Part shown: positions 39,741 through 61,700 of the stretch, one piece after another
How positions within the stretch are numbered: position 1 is the stretch's first letter
Layout: each line of letters starts with the position of its first letter
NCBI RefSeq assembly: GCF_036417845.1
Contig: NC_089980.1
Span: forward strand, 58,712,501 to 58,776,500
Source: Apteryx mantelli
Lineage: Eukaryota; Chordata; Aves; Apterygiformes; Apterygidae
Length of the DNA: 64,000 nucleotides
Reading direction: 5' to 3'
Program-made: the position numbers and the translations under genes
The notes under the pieces: model-generated
What the model saw: only the letters and a program-made list of their open reading frames with translations
Databases searched by the model: none
Told to the model about the DNA's origin: nothing

Positions 39741-42700
39741 TATGCCAAAACAGGCAAAGACTGGTTTGTTACAGCAAATTTCTGTATCTTCTAGGCCATC
39801 TTACAAGGTGTGACATATCCAGAGTGACCTAAGGAAGGACAATAAAGCATGGTTTGCAGAGACAGTATCTTTTATTAAACAGCTCTCTTTCTCTAAATAC
39901 TTCCCATGTTTCAAGCACACTCCCAAGTATTTTTGAACAACAAGTTTAATGCTCAGAAAAATGATGATTGACAGCTCCAAGGGTTGAAAACTTCTATTTA
40001 CATTACAGCATCAACATATGCTTTCCCTCAGCAAACGCACCCCAAGAAGCATAGAGAAACCGCTTCTGAAGTGTGGGAGTAGTCAAGATTTGGTCCCAAG
40101 CCAGGGTGCCACCATAAGCTTCTGCCTCCTAGGCATCAGAGAGACTCCACCAGCTCACTTCATGTCAGCTACGGGACTGCAATGGGGTGAACAGATCTAG
40201 CCATCTTAAGCTGAATTTAAACCAGCAACTAAACTGCACCCGTATCCTACTACCAATCTATAACAACATCCTTCCCTTTTTTGGGGGTGGTTTTCCTCAC
40301 ACAGACAACCCATCAAAGCCAGAGCTCAACTCCAGGCAGAGGCTTAAGATGCAGACTTCTCCTCTACCCCTCTGCAGATAAAAGGAGCTCTCCCCTCACT
40401 CAGACTAGGAAAGCTCATTCAGAAAAATTTGATCTGGGCATAGGGAACTCTTCTCCCCTTATTCACTCTGGGAATGAGATTTCAGTTGCATTTTCTAGCA
40501 GTGTTAAAGCTGTACAATGTAGCTGGCTTATGTATATATCTGGTTTGGGTTGAGGATTTTCTACTGAAGATGGAGGGGAAGAAAAGAGAAATCTTTTTAA
40601 TCAAGTCATCACAATGAAGCAAACACACAGGATTTGAAGAGCCAAAATTAGGTATCAGTAGAGCCACATGCCACACTGCTGCTACACTGCTCCTGCTATC
40701 TATCCTGTCTCATGTACTGTACCAAATTTGTCTGGACAAAATGCTGCATTACATTTCCCCCCTAGACAAGATTCTAAAATTTAGGATTCTGCAGAAAGAG
40801 CTTGCACAGAATGTATGTGCAAAACTGCCCTCTGCTGTTCAGATTAAAACCTGCTCAAACAAATGATACTTGCTAGAGTGACCAAATCCATTTTTCACAG
40901 TTGCAAGGGTCCAAGTTGTGGAAGGAGGCAGAACTACCTGACTTCAGCTGTTTTCTGCCTCCATGCACAGTAGAAATTTCACACTTGAAAGCCACTCATA
41001 ACTGTGTTGCAGCACGGAGCATCTGGATAGATTGATAGGCTTTAACAACACTGTACTAGTCCCAGCAACATTCCTCCATTCAGCAACTACCACATGGTAG
41101 GGTGAGCAGATGTCCTATCCCCTACAAAGAGAAACAGCCAAGAACATCCTCAGGATACAAGGGAAATGATGGTGAGTAAGGGCTGCAAGAGGACATGCAT
41201 CTATCAACCTGTTATATCAAGGCCAGACCTTTACACAACAGGAACTGGAACTATATACCTCAAGTCAAAAGCTCATAGGGCACAGGGCTTTAAAATTTCA
41301 TGACTATTATGTTGCAGCAGGGATCAGAAAACACAGAAGGTAGTGACCTTATTGAAAGATGTCCAGTAAACAGTTCTGTAAAACTAGCACCTATAAGCTC
41401 TGTAACGAAGTCAAGCCCCTACTGCAGGGAAGCGAGAAACCCGATTTTCTTCTTAAGTACATACGGAAACCAACAGACTTTGAAAAAAAAACTAACCATC
41501 ATCTAGTTCCAGTTTGGTACAGAAATATCACTTAAGAGCCAGCTGTTTTCTATGACTTCACACACATTCACACAGTTGAGACATGGCAAATTCTGCCTTC
41601 CAAGAACAGAAGTTTGAGTGCCTATGATGAAAGCCAGTTCAGTCCTTATGAATTAAGTACAAGTTTTAGCTCTTTGCATGAAAGACTTTTGGTCAGATCT
41701 GACTGCTGTGTGCATACTTCTTTGTTCAGTGTTAAGTAGACCATATCAGTCAGTGCAAACACAATCTTAAAACCAAAGCAAGATTTGGATACAACAAAAG
41801 CCTTGAGGAATTGATCTTCACATCAGCCCTTTTTATATCTATACCTTAAAAAAAAAAAAGAAAAAAATTCAGAAGCATGGGTGCATCGGACACTACACCT
41901 TTAAACACTCACTGAAAGCACTTAGTGACCACTTCAAAGATCCACTTGAAGTTTAATTCCTATTACTTTTAACACAATGGTCACATAAGGCCACTTCTCA
42001 AACTAAGGGCCTTTAAAAACATGCCATCAACACATGTACACATCAAACTTTAGATTCTTCTGGGTGCATAAATAGCTTGAGCTACACTTTGATGATGGCT
42101 GGCCTCCTACACAGGTGGGCTTGGGACTTCTCCATTTTTCGAGTTGACAGTAACAATAATATTCTGTCATCCCCCAAGGTAAGGAAATTAATGCCAGACA
42201 ATTCCTTAAGTGCCTGATCACCCTCTGGTTTTGGATTACACCCCATTATCTAGAAAACTTAGCGGTGAGAAGTTAAACAAAGGTAGTGCTGCAGGATCAC
42301 GAAATTACCTGTTGCTTAATTTAAAAAGCTGCCTGAAAAGCTCAAAACTGATGACAGGAGACTTCCCAGCATGAGCCAATAGACTTCTGACTTCCTTTAT
42401 GAGAAATCCTCTTAGTGGTCATACGCACTGAAAACAAGAGCCTCATTCTTGGAAGGGGTATGCAGTGCCACAAAATGGAGAATGGCTCTTTCTGGGGGAA
42501 GGAAGAGCAGTTTTACCTGCAGTAAAGTAAGATTACAGATATAATTGACCGGTAGCTGTGAGCTCACAAGCAGCTAAACCTACAACTGGTATGGTCACTT
42601 TCACCATCTTTTAATTTGCACAAGTGAAAATAAGGTATTAAGCACAGCTAAGGCCTACTGATTCAACAGTATCAGTCATTATCACGGCACTTCTGATCAC

Positions 42701-45114
42701 CTGCACTTTGCTTACGCCTGAAATTAGTTCCAAATTATGGCTTTGTACATCTACGGACCGTGCACGCTAGCTATACTGGTGGCAGGCTGCCATTGTTGGA
42801 GCAGCAGCAAATTCCCATTCTAAACAGCATCTTCAAGATTCAGAGTTTGTAAAGTATTAACTTCATCAGGAGATTTTGGGGGAAAAAAAATCTACATCTT
42901 TAAAGGATTCAACATTCCCACCCTATTAGCTGATGCTAAAACAGGTATCAGTGCTTGCACTAGCATACTAACTAGGTACTATTTAAACAGATTATCAACT
43001 ATGAGAATAAATTTGCACTTTTTAAGGCTTCATTTAAACCTATGCTATCCAAAAATTTATTTGCATCTAACTTTGTAAGATCAAGAAAAGTAACTAAATT
43101 TAGACTAACACAGGTGTCTACAAAGTTAATTAAAGCAACAGACATTTGTAGACCTAATCAGACTATCACCAAGAACTCCAACAAAATCAGAAGAATTTAA
43201 GAATTTTGGTTTCCAAAAAATATTTAGTTCAGGGGACCTTCGCCATAAGGTAAATCATGAATTCAAACCAGCATCATTATACCAAGGAAAGCTTACAAAC
43301 TCCAGTATAACAGAAGGGTGCCATTTTTGTCTTGTGTTGTTTTGGGTTTTTTTTTTAAGGCACGGAGGGAGAAAGAGAAACCTTATGCTTAAAAAGGGGG
43401 TTGAAGTTGAACTAAAGAGATATTAACTGAAATGAATAACAGCACAAAGGACAGCAGGTAAATACAGGAACAGTTCTATCAGCATGATCTGTGAAATTCT
43501 TCCACATGAACCCTTAAGATTAAAAAGTAAAAGGCAAACTTCTGCAAAAAGACCCAACTGCACCCCCTAAACGTAACAGCCTTCTGCAACTTCAGAGTAT
43601 TTTTAATTCAAAATTCTAGGTGCAGAATAACTTTGTCTTTCTAAAGCAAGTTAAAAGGAAAAGAGTGAACCAGCCATTGCCACATGAAGATTATGGCTAC
43701 TGAATTTTACTTTTGCCCTACACTACCTGAGCAATCCAAACACAACAAAAACACTAAGCTACAGCCAGCTCTTCAAGAAATTTTTGTTCATACCAACCAT
43801 TAACTTCTGCATTTGTCCCATTACATAAAGATTCAATAACATCTCAAATCTTGGGAAATTGTATCTTCAAGAGGTTAAGGAGGAAATAACTATTCTACGG
43901 CAAATCTAATGGTCTACACAGACTGGTTCAGTAAGAGCCATTTGTACTCCCAAATTCAAGCGTTTGATTGCTAGGTGACCATGAACTATCCACTTAACCT
44001 CTCAAACATTCTGTGCAAGGCAATTTCTGAAACATTGATACCTATGGTTTGAAAGAATCTGCTTTTGTAGAAACCTTTACTAGGCTGAAATGAGACAGAG
44101 GTGGGAATGTTGGCTAATGTTCTCTCAGAGAACCTCACTTCTGTTTGGACTAAGGAGGCCATATAGTACCTTACTATTAATATATTAGAATCATTAGCAC
44201 AAAATACCTGCTTGTCAGAGAGAGATATCTTGAAGCATTCTCTTCCTTTCTTCTCCTGAAGTTAATACAAGTGACCATGCCAAAAATACAAAGCTGCATT
44301 TTTAATTGCTTCCTCTGCCACCTGTACAGCAACAGCAGAAAACCAGAAAACAATAGAAGCCAGTCTGCTTTAATTTGGGAAACTCAGGACATCCTAGCCA
44401 TGGAAAGCTTGCTTTTAAAGAATGCTTCTTCCACAAGAAACATGAGTTGCTATGTTACTTGCCTCCTTTTCACTGGCAAAGGAAAACTTATCTAAATTCA
44501 AGTTTACAGTATCACTCTGTACTGAAATTTTGACACCTTTCTAAATCTATTATCTTTAGCAAGCTTAGCCTGGGGATATCATTATCTTACCTTTGTTACT
44601 TGCATCAGCACAGAAATTTTTAAGGCAAACGCCAAAATTGTTAACAACTGTCTTCTATGGCTTTGAAGACTAGAAACCAAAATGTTACCTACCTTACACA
44701 AAAGGTTTCAAACTTCATGAAAAAACCCTGCACTTTTAAAATCTGTCCAAGGTTCTATCCCAAGCACCTTTATTTCAAAAATATCTGCATTAATAGAGCT
44801 TTCAGGTTTGACAGATATGGTTTTGACTTGCATCACTACAGATGTCATTGTTCCTGACAGAAATAGATTTGTCATTCTCTCTGCAGCCAGTCACCTATCA
44901 CCATTCTGTTTTGCATCTTTTTAGAGTGAACAGTTACTGTTTAAATGATCATGTCTGTTTTGTCAGAAAATTACACAAGGTTTTAAACTTAATTATTAAA
45001 AGCACTGGAAGACCAGCCATAACATTAAAAATAAATTTTAATGTTAATTCATTTTTAGATTGTTTGCTCTGACACCCAAAGGTTTGGAAATTTAAAGTAG
45101 TACTATAGGGACAC

Positions 45115-45486
45115 ACAAGTGCGGATAAATCTTTATTGCCATAACTTTGTTTTTTCAAAAATGAGCATTGGGTTTTTAATAGGTCGTAGTTTTATGTCTT
45201 TATATGTACAACATTACAACTGCATATTTTAATAATAATGAATTTAGTGATACTTTGATAACTCAACACAGTGTATTTATAAAATGAATTCTTATCAAAA
45301 TACACTTTTCACTGGGATAATAAATAAAATCCTGCGAAACCCACCTACACAAAGTTAATTTTAACTCTGGTAGAACCCAGTGTGGTACACAGTCCATTTA
45401 ACTACTATGTTTGCCCCTTTATCCCCCCTACTGATGCTCATCTTCTGGGGTAAGAAAACACTTTTTCCCCCTGTTGTGGTGTGACC
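45115..45486 (-). other. TOMM20: TOMM20 3' UTR, proximal form (inferred end)
   Basis: The AT-rich sequence directly follows the stop codon and runs to an AATAAA signal at 45132-45137 with a GU-rich stretch (ACTTGTGTGT, 45111-45120) just downstream. This would give a 3' UTR of about 370 nt. Human TOMM20 has a longer 3' UTR, so a distal form reaching to 44.77 kb (AATAAA at 44769-44774), 43.07 kb or beyond is possible. The end is inferred from motifs only. Confidence 0.55.
45132..45137 (-). terminator. TOMM20: Candidate poly(A) signal AATAAA for TOMM20
   Basis: The canonical AATAAA lies about 350 nt after the TOMM20 stop, followed within 12-20 nt by a GU-rich element, which is the usual layout of a vertebrate cleavage site. 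A second AATAAA lies at 44769-44774. Confidence 0.5.
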
Positions 45487-53303
<7,817 letters not shown>

Positions 53304-53344
53304 CTACGGCGGGAGTCCCCCCCCCTCGAGAGCGGCGTCCTGCC

Positions 53345-53356
53345 GCCGCCATTTTG
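53345..53356 (-). promoter_or_regulatory. TOMM20: YY1-like motif (CAAAATGGCGGC)
   Basis: The minus strand reads CAAAATGGCGGC, the strong YY1 motif that usually sits close to a TSS. It could mark an upstream start of TOMM20 at about 53,370 or simply be a promoter-proximal site. Confidence 0.5.
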
Positions 53357-53480
53357 ACGCCGCCCACTGCAGCTACAGCCTCGGGGCGCCCGAGGGCCGG
53401 GCTCCGCGGAGCCGTCCCGCCGCCCCCGGCCCCGGCCGCCCGCCGCCGCCCCCTTACCCTCAGGGTACGGGAGCGCTAGG

Positions 53481-54445
53481 CGAGCCCGAAACAGTTAAAA
53501 ATAACCTCAAGTTTCCAAAAAATCTGTAACTTCCAAGACAACTATTAAACCAAAAGGAAAACAATCCCACACTATGTTTTCCATTGAAGTAAGTCGAATA
53601 AACTTAGGGTTAAAACAAACCGAACAATAAAGGTGACAATGCCTGAATACAGGGCACACATGGAAATGATATCCAATGCTATTTGCATCGTGCTGTAGCA
53701 CAGCTTCATTGCTGATCTTTCGCCTTTAGCCCTGCTGACCCTAAAACTTGGGGAAAAGCATTTACAGTAACCTGATTTAAGAGAGATTTTTCTGCTGCAA
53801 GGTCAAGAAAAATGAACGGGAATATAAGTGTAAATGCCTTTTTCCCAGTAGTATTTGTAGTAGTCACTATGTCAGCACATCACTGAACTCAGCACTACCT
53901 TAAGACCGGTCTTATATAGATTTTAACTGTTAAACTTCAGTTTATAGGTAATGAGTTGCCTAACTTCACACACTTATTCTGACATGAGTCATTTTTTTCA
54001 GATTGACTTAAAATGGTTTTGTTTAGTTCACTATACCAGATTGAGAGGGGGCTTTTCACAGCCCAGATATTTAAATTTACAGCAGTTCAAATTTACTATT
54101 TAAATATATACTTCAGATCAATTTTCTCTTCTTCCCCCGGCCCCATAATTCCAGTAAAGATATAGCTCGAGATGGACCCTGGCCCAGGAGGATTCATAAG
54201 CAAGGCATTTTAGAAGTCAGATATGGCCATACAATGTATTGGAAGTATTAACAAGAGAACATGCTTAAAAGTTAAAGATGATGCAAACTTAAATTTCTAG
54301 AAATGTCAGAACAAAGCTTTAGAGCTTTAAGAGAAAAAAAAATCATAAATTGGCCTCTTGTAACTATTTTCTGTAACATTAACAGTTTAGCTCAGTATAA
54401 AATCCCCAATGGTGGGACTTCCAACACTACATTGTAGAAAGTCAG
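53481..54445. other. Intergenic spacer between RBM34 3' end and TOMM20 promoter
   Basis: About 1 kb of AT-rich sequence separates the CpG island of TOMM20 from the inferred end of RBM34. I see no exon, repeat or RNA gene in it. Confidence 0.6.
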
Positions 54446-55464
54446 ATACAATATAAACATTTTTATTAAAGGTTGTTCCATGTCTTTTATTTTGTTGCTA
54501 CTCGGGTACAGGTTAATTGAGGGAAAGCTGTGACCCTTCTGTTAATCCCATCTAATTTAGTTGCATGTTACCGGTCCAGCCCTGAGTGTTTGTGCAGTTA
54601 GCTAATTCCCCCATCTCACAAAGATGGGCCAGATCTGGTCCACAGAACCTCCCAAATAAGTAGTAAAAAGTGCCCCCAGACCTGTCAACAATATCTCTTA
54701 TGATATGAAACAGCTGACAGCTCACATTTCAGATAGCAGGCATTAGCAAAGGTTTAACAAGGTCAGGGTTGATTTATACTGCAGAGGGACAGAACCTGAG
54801 TTAGATTACACTAGCACTTGAAGCATGGATATTAATTCCTTAAAGTTCTTTCTTAATTCCCAGTGACTGGTCTGTTACAGAAATGCAATCAGATATTAAA
54901 AGCACATTATGTGTAACTGAGTAAAACCAGTTCTGTTATTCTAAATTTCCAACTACGAAAAGAAATACAACTCACAGCAGGACAACTGGTAAGAAAAATA
55001 CTAAATGAGGAATTCACTTTTTAAACATAGTTACAAAGGGATAACCAGATAATATACATTAGACTTCTATTTTCAATACACTTAGTAACTTTGTATTTTC
55101 TACTTGTAAATAGAAAATTTCTTTTTATGCCTTTTTGCAGTGCAAAATTAATCTCATTTATATTAGGATTATTTCAGTATTAATTTTAAGTAATTCTACA
55201 CAAACAACCCCAAAGGAAAGAATCATATTAACCTCTGCTGTGAGACACCAGATGGAAATGTATTTCTGGAACACAGTATTAAAATCATGCAATTTCTATA
55301 CTATGATTGGGATATGGATTCATACCTTGTAAGGGTTGTACTGCTTTCTGAGAGAAACAACCAGCCAAAGAAAAACCCCAAAGACAACAGCCAGGGTGAA
55401 TACTAAGGATGATTACAACTGCACTAGCAAGCAAAATTTATGACAGAACACTCCTGTCAAAAGA
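54446..55464 (-). other. RBM34: RBM34 3' UTR (end inferred)
   Basis: The AT-rich sequence after the RBM34 stop reaches two AATAAA signals at 54486-54491 and 54462-54467. No canonical signal lies nearer to the stop, which makes a UTR of about 1 kb the simplest reading. A shorter form using a variant signal is possible. Confidence 0.5.
54462..54491 (-). terminator. RBM34: Pair of candidate poly(A) signals for RBM34
   Basis: Two AATAAA hexamers lie at 54486-54491 and 54462-54467 with a T/GT-rich stretch downstream on the minus strand. They are the first canonical signals after the RBM34 stop codon. Confidence 0.5.
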
Positions 55465-55737
55465 CTATTTGGTTTTCCCAATTTTCTTTTTAGTAATACT
55501 TTTTAGTCTCTTTGCTTTAGTGCTCTTTTTTAGTGGAGTTGCTTTTTCCCCAACAAATGAATCATTCGAGTATCTTTTGGTTTTTAATGTGGTATCAACT
55601 CTATCCTTAGGACCACAAGACTGAATTGGATTTTGCTGCTGTGCTTTCCCCTTCTCAACACAGCGCTTCACTCGCAGCTTTCTTCCCATTAGATCAGAGT
55701 TGTTGAGTTTCAGAGCAAGATGTACAGCATCCGTATT
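55465..55737 (-). CDS. RBM34: RBM34 coding exon 11 (end of RRM2, basic tail, stop)
   Basis: This 273 bp exon encodes NTDAVHLALKLNNSDLMGRK, the end of RRM2, then a Lys-rich tail with SFVGEKATPLKK, equivalent to human SLFIGEKAVLLKTKKK. It ends KKKIGKTK with TAG at 55465-55467. The acceptor is TTTGTAG at 55738-55744. Confidence 0.97.
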   Translation of the reverse strand, partial: NTDAVHLALKLNNSDLMGRKLRVKRCVEKGKAQQQNPIQSCGPKDRVDTTLKTKRYSNDSFVGEKATPLKKSTKAKRLKSITKKKIGKTK

Positions 55738-58700
55738 CTACAAAAGCAGACATTCAGTTTAAAGGTAGCATACTTCCAATTGCTGACTTTCAAATACAAT
55801 TGTCTCTTCTTCTTTTTTTTTTTTTTTTCTTGTAAGTAGAATTTTACAATAGATCACCCCAGACTGCTTGCTTTATTGAATGATACAACATCTCTGCTGG
55901 GCTCAGAAACATGAGCAAACCTATATAGTTCACACCTCAGGCATTTTGACGCACAGATACTTGAAAATGAGTTCTCAAACAGCCTACACAAGATGTCAGA
56001 GAAAGAGGTTGAGAGATGAAGAGAAAAAACATGGGCTGGGGGAATGGTATTGGGCTAAGGAGGATCACCCTGGGAGACTACTGAGAGAAAGCAAGCTTGC
56101 ACTGAATCTGAAGCAGGGTGAGCTAATAAGATAACTGGTTATTGAAAAGAATTGCACTTATACAGAAATGGGTGAAAATTTCATTTATGCCAAGTGAATT
56201 CATCATCTTTTCCTCCTTTAAATCTCCAATAAAAATTCATTTATTTCACCTCCAACATTTTGCAACTTTTCCTTGTACACAACCTAAAATAGTTTGCTTC
56301 ATATCTGCTTTCCACAGGACTGGTCTTCCAAGCTACTTATAACATACAAAAAATGCTACTGTTTAGTGCCATATATAAAGGCAAAAAATAAACAGGACAT
56401 AAAGGCAAATCCCAATGCAGTTCGTGGAAAACTACCGGTGTCCTGAAGCATGCCATTCATACATACCTCAAAGAGAATATAGCCAAAGCCTTTGCCCATG
56501 CCAGTCTGTCTGTCTCTCACAATTCGCACTGCTACTACATCTCCACAGTCAGAAAAGTGTTCTCGTACAGCATCATCGCTGATGTCTGCAGGCAAATGCA
56601 ATAAAACAGATGAATCTTCAATCAGAGAGACAGATTTAGAAGTCTGACCAAAATCTTTTGCCTTACTAAACATTTTATATTTGCCCATTATAGATATACA
56701 AACATACGTAGTCATCCAGAAAAATACCAGCAAGTTACCAATGCAGACTTTAGTTCTATTTATTTTGACAGTTACTGATTCTCTAGTTTTGAAGAGTACA
56801 ATAAAAACAAATCACAGAGGAGAAAGAAGGCACAGACTGAAACAATTTTTTCAAATAATTTATCATTTGAACAGGGCAGAAGTTAAGACTTGTGCTACAT
56901 TTTTATAGCTCCTTCTTATGCCCAAACCTATTTCTGAGAATTAACATCGATGATAACAAGCTTGAGCTGGCAGTTCTTAAGTCTACGGCTCATCAACTGA
57001 AATGTGAATTTTAGCTGAATGGGGGAGAAGGGATTTACAGCTTTTACTCACAGGTGCTATACCTCTATCCTGGTAATGGTCACATGTGTGAGGCTCCTTC
57101 ACACCTATGCTATCAGAAAGACAAGTGTGATGTACCAATACCAAAATATAGGTTATTCTTTTTTCTGTATAGGTATACTTTATACTATGGTAAATTCCTT
57201 TACACAGACATAATCATATCTGCACTACTGGGAAGGGCTGAACTTAATAGTACAGGTTTAATTAAAACAATAGGACTTAGATAGGTGACAAGGGTTCAAG
57301 CTGCTGCAATCATTTCCAGAGCACTGTCAATGTCTGAACTGTTTCTTCTGCAGGAAGCACAGAACACACAGAACTGGCACAAAATCTACACAACAACAGG
57401 TTTAAGAAATGTCACCAAAACCAGATTTGTCACCTATCCAGCTTTTCAGACAGGTCAAGTTTCAGGCTGAAGTCTAAAACCTGTTTATTTGGCATTACTG
57501 TCAGCAGTACATGATACAGCTCCGTGTCAGGTCACAGGCACAGGGCCTGCATTCATCCTGTATATTTACACATCCACACCACCACAAAGTTGTATGTTCA
57601 TCCCAAGCAACCTGACTCCATTAACACCCTTCATATGGACCTCACCTGACATTGATCCCTTCATCTATTCTCCACTCTACTCAGAAGAAGTTGAATGTTC
57701 ATTAAGCACTGACTTGAACTATACAGTAGGAAGCGCTTCCACGCAATAACAACCAATTGCCAGTAAGTGCCTGTACAGAGTTGCTTGCTCTGTGGCTCAC
57801 AGACAGCATCAAAATCAGAAGCTGCCATTGTGTATCACTTGGAAGTGGTTCACACGTAAGTAGTAGTATATGTTTGACAGTTTAGGGAATCTATGGCCTA
57901 AGCAGTTTAGTCATATTTATTTTAAAAATTACCAAGTAAAAACAAGAACTAAAGAAGTGCTTGTATTTTCTAGCAATAATAACACAAGAAAACAATTCAC
58001 CTGCAGAATTTGCCAGAAACTTACAACTTCTTCAGGTGTTTCAGTTAAAAATTAGATGAGCTATTTTAAAATTAAATTCCAGCAAAAATATGTTTAGCTA
58101 CCTAAACATGCCCCATAAATAACAGATTAAAATATCCTAATGTCAACATATTCAACAAAAGTGAAATAATGGCGCATATGACAATCCATTTTAGACTCAC
58201 CATATGAGAGATTTCCCAAGAATATAGACCGTTTATTGTCATGCTAAACAAAACAAAGAAGAAATAAAAGACAGTAAGTTATTTGTTACAGCAAAAAACA
58301 GAAAAGTCTTTTTCAAGTCACATATATTACTTACTGAACTGTTTTTTGATGCAAGGTCAACTCTGATGTGAAATCCACTAGCAATTTGTGTTCCATTTCT
58401 TTTGTAGCCAAAAGAAAAAGAAAGATTTAAAAAAGAAAACAGAATAATCCAATGAATAAGTAGTACTTAATTTACAAAGTCACTGTGTAGCGTTATTCCA
58501 TAAGCAAATTCACTTTTAAGTTCAAAGAAATGTTTTTATTCTGATTCAAGCAAAAGAGAGGAGGCAGTTTAAATTTATCTTTTAACCCCTTTGTAAATCC
58601 ACCTGTTCAGCAGAGGATAAGGAACAAAACTGAAACTTACTTTTTTAGAGCCTTAATGGCATCACATTCTTCCTTAAAAACAACATAAGCATTGATGTAC

Positions 58701-61700
58701 TTCATGTTAGGGTGTATCTTACGCCTGAAAGAGAGGGAAAAGATGCATATTGTTTAAATAATTCTCAGACAAAGCATGCACAGTACACGTACATTTCTTG
58801 TTAAACACATTTACGTCTCCTCTGTTTCACACACAGTAACCACTTCCCTTAAAGGTAGAATTAGCCTCTCATGTCCAACAGAGTTCCACTGCACATCTTC
58901 AACAGTCTGTATATGCACCCTGATTAAGTTTCCTCAGCTCATAAATACAACCAAAGGAATTCAAGATTTTTAGCACTTCATCTTTCTCTTTCCTAAAAGG
59001 TAAGAAATATAAACTACGTAACTAATTAATTACTACTATAACAGACACACGATTCTTTTTTTCCTGTCATGAAAAAATTTACCTATACACCAAAGATAAT
59101 TACAAAAGTCAAAGATATGTAAAAGAAAAAAAAATGAACATAGCCAAATGTGTAACAACAAACACTTAAAAATTATTTTTGCTTTGAAAAATAAGCATGA
59201 AAGTCACAAGTGGAACTTACTTTATGGCTGCTAACTTTTTGGATAAAGTATCTTCTGCTGGAACCTATAAGATAAACAGAGCTTTAGATAAGTGGCTCTT
59301 ATGTCCATCTAGCTCAAATATTTGTTCTTGAAGACAAAGAGGCAGTCAAACAAGTACTGTTCCCACTCAAAGTAACATAGCCAATCCACTGAGCAACTGT
59401 AAATGGCTATTCCTACAGATAACCTAGGAAGACCTCAAAATTTTATAGGTTACTTTGACTTACTCTGTTACATTTCTTGAGTTCCAAGATGGTTATCTTC
59501 AGCTATTTAACACATTATACTTATCTGCAAACAGTTTGTCCTTGCTACTGTAACTTAAAAACAGCTGAATAATACCTTAACTAAAAAAGCAGTAACAAAG
59601 GCATTCTCCTCACAGAGGAGATACAACTCTGATGATATTAACTGCTATTATAGGAAGAGTAAAATGTAATGAAAGGAAAGATGTATCTGGCATCTCTGGT
59701 AAATTCTCCAAGGCTACAATTCTAAAGGGGGGGGGAAATAAACAACCAAACCTGTTTCTGAACAAATGAAGATAGAAGCTTTATGAATAGTAGACTTTAA
59801 GGTCAGCAAATTGATTTTATTAAAGGAAAGAACATACCACAGAACGGAATCGAATGGATTCTATTTGTCCATACTCTTTAAAAAGAGACTTCAGCATCTA
59901 AACAGAAGACATTTTAGATATTCAATATATTTTTGCATCCTGGAAGTAAGAATTATTATTGTTGAACTACTTGTAAGATTATTTAAATTATTTTCATTTC
60001 ACTCATACAAGGTAGGAAGTACTAGCTGACTTTTATGCATCCATGACAATAATTTATAATGTTGAAAGGACTACTAAAACACACAAGCTATTTCTAACGA
60101 TTTCTGCGTTTCTTAAGGCAGCTTCTTATCCTATTGATTGCTACAACTGAATTCATACACCTTACTATAAAAAAGTATTATAAATTTAAAATATTTTATA
60201 CAACAATCTAAAGTATTATTTGGATTCAAAATCAGATGCAGATTCTAGCTTTGTACTCCTAGTTCTCATTTAATAAAAGCCTTGTCACTGAAAAAAAAAT
60301 TAACTAATTATACTGAAGAAAGAGCAACTGCATCCACTGCTGTAAATAGCCTACCTCAAAAAAAAAAAGAGAGAAAGAGAGAGAGAGAGAGAGAGATTAC
60401 TTCAAACAGTTTCTGATAATGAGCATTATTTCCTACTTTTGCAGAAAGCAATTTTATTCACAGATATGTGATTTTTCAGCAGGAGACATCCCCTTAAACA
60501 AAGGACTGACATAATTCTTTTCATTCCTTTAGCTGACAGCATCCATTCACATACCTGAGCAGTACAGTTGACAGGTAGATTTCCAACAAACACTGTTCTT
60601 CTGTTTTTTATCATTTCCTCAGCTTCATTTTTTTTCTTTTGTTGTTCTACCGTAATACCTGTATCTGAATTAACGACACGTTTGGTGATGGCATGAGAAG
60701 TTTGGTTTTTTTGCTTCTCTTTGCTTTGAAACTCTTTTTGCTCCTTCTCTTCATCTGCCTGTTCCAAAGCACTCTCCCTTTTCAGAAAAATATATACAAA
60801 TTACAATTGATGGGAAAAAGCAGGGCTTTTGAGGTCAAAGAAGTGAAGCTCCAAGATAAATATTTTAATTTATATTTTAAATGAAGATACTCAAGATAAA
60901 GTTTTCAAACATTATTTTTCCCTATTTATTATGCATTAAACAAACAAATCTGATCATTCCGCAATACAATATGCAAATAGTCCTAGTGACCTTGCAAACA
61001 TTTTTAGTAGGTAGGTATAGGTAGTAGGTATAATGAAGAAAGAATTCAGAAGTAAATCATATTCTATATTGTCTAGAATTTCAGGGGAAAAAAAGAAAAG
61101 CATTTTCATTTTTGTACACTAAAACCAAGGAAAAATTTAATTCTTCCCAACATCCAGGGCTCTTGCAACTGAAAATCCTTTGAGATCCATGAACAATAAA
61201 CAGATCTGAAGAAGCCTCTGAAATGCTACAAGCATCAGAACAGCAAAGAAATGATAATGTTTCATGGGCACAGAAGATGCAACAACACATAGTGCCAGAA
61301 AGAGGACAGTGTTAGCCTCATCAAGAACTATAATCCAGTGAATACCTTCAGTTCACCCTGCATTTTTAAGAGAACAGGCATTGTTCATTGCAAGCCTCCA
61401 TGACACAAAATAGTTCTGTGTCACAGCAACGCTAGTAGCCTACAGGCAGGCATGCTAAGGACCACTAACTCAAGCACCTTGCTCTTACTGGAAGTGCCTC
61501 TGCTCCTCTGACTGAGGGTGTCTTTGATAAAGCCAGCTACAGTTGAAATCACCACCTGTACCAGGACAGGACGCAACATCTAAATCTACATGCCCTCTAG
61601 GCAGCTCCTTAACAGGGTTTTCATTATTTCATGGAGCTAGGACCTATCTCTCTCAAGAAGTTGAGATATTTATTCCCTCTTGAGGCAAATTATATGAAGT

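Larger units (their letters stand above)
35281..45114. other. Intergenic region downstream of TOMM20, with two candidate regulatory blocks
   Basis: No exon is recognisable. Repeat content is low. AT-rich blocks at 38,340-38,760 and 39,430-39,740 are rich in octamer, homeodomain, RUNX and SOX-like motifs. The part above about 42.5 kb could belong to a long alternative TOMM20 3' UTR. Simple A runs lie at 35,731-35,745 and 41,849-41,861. Confidence 0.6.

Noticed and set aside
56356-56733. 125-codon minus-strand frame taken as a single exon
   Set aside because: Only 56467-56585 is exon; the flanking residues are intron read-through, shown by the acceptor and donor sites and by phase with the neighbouring exons.
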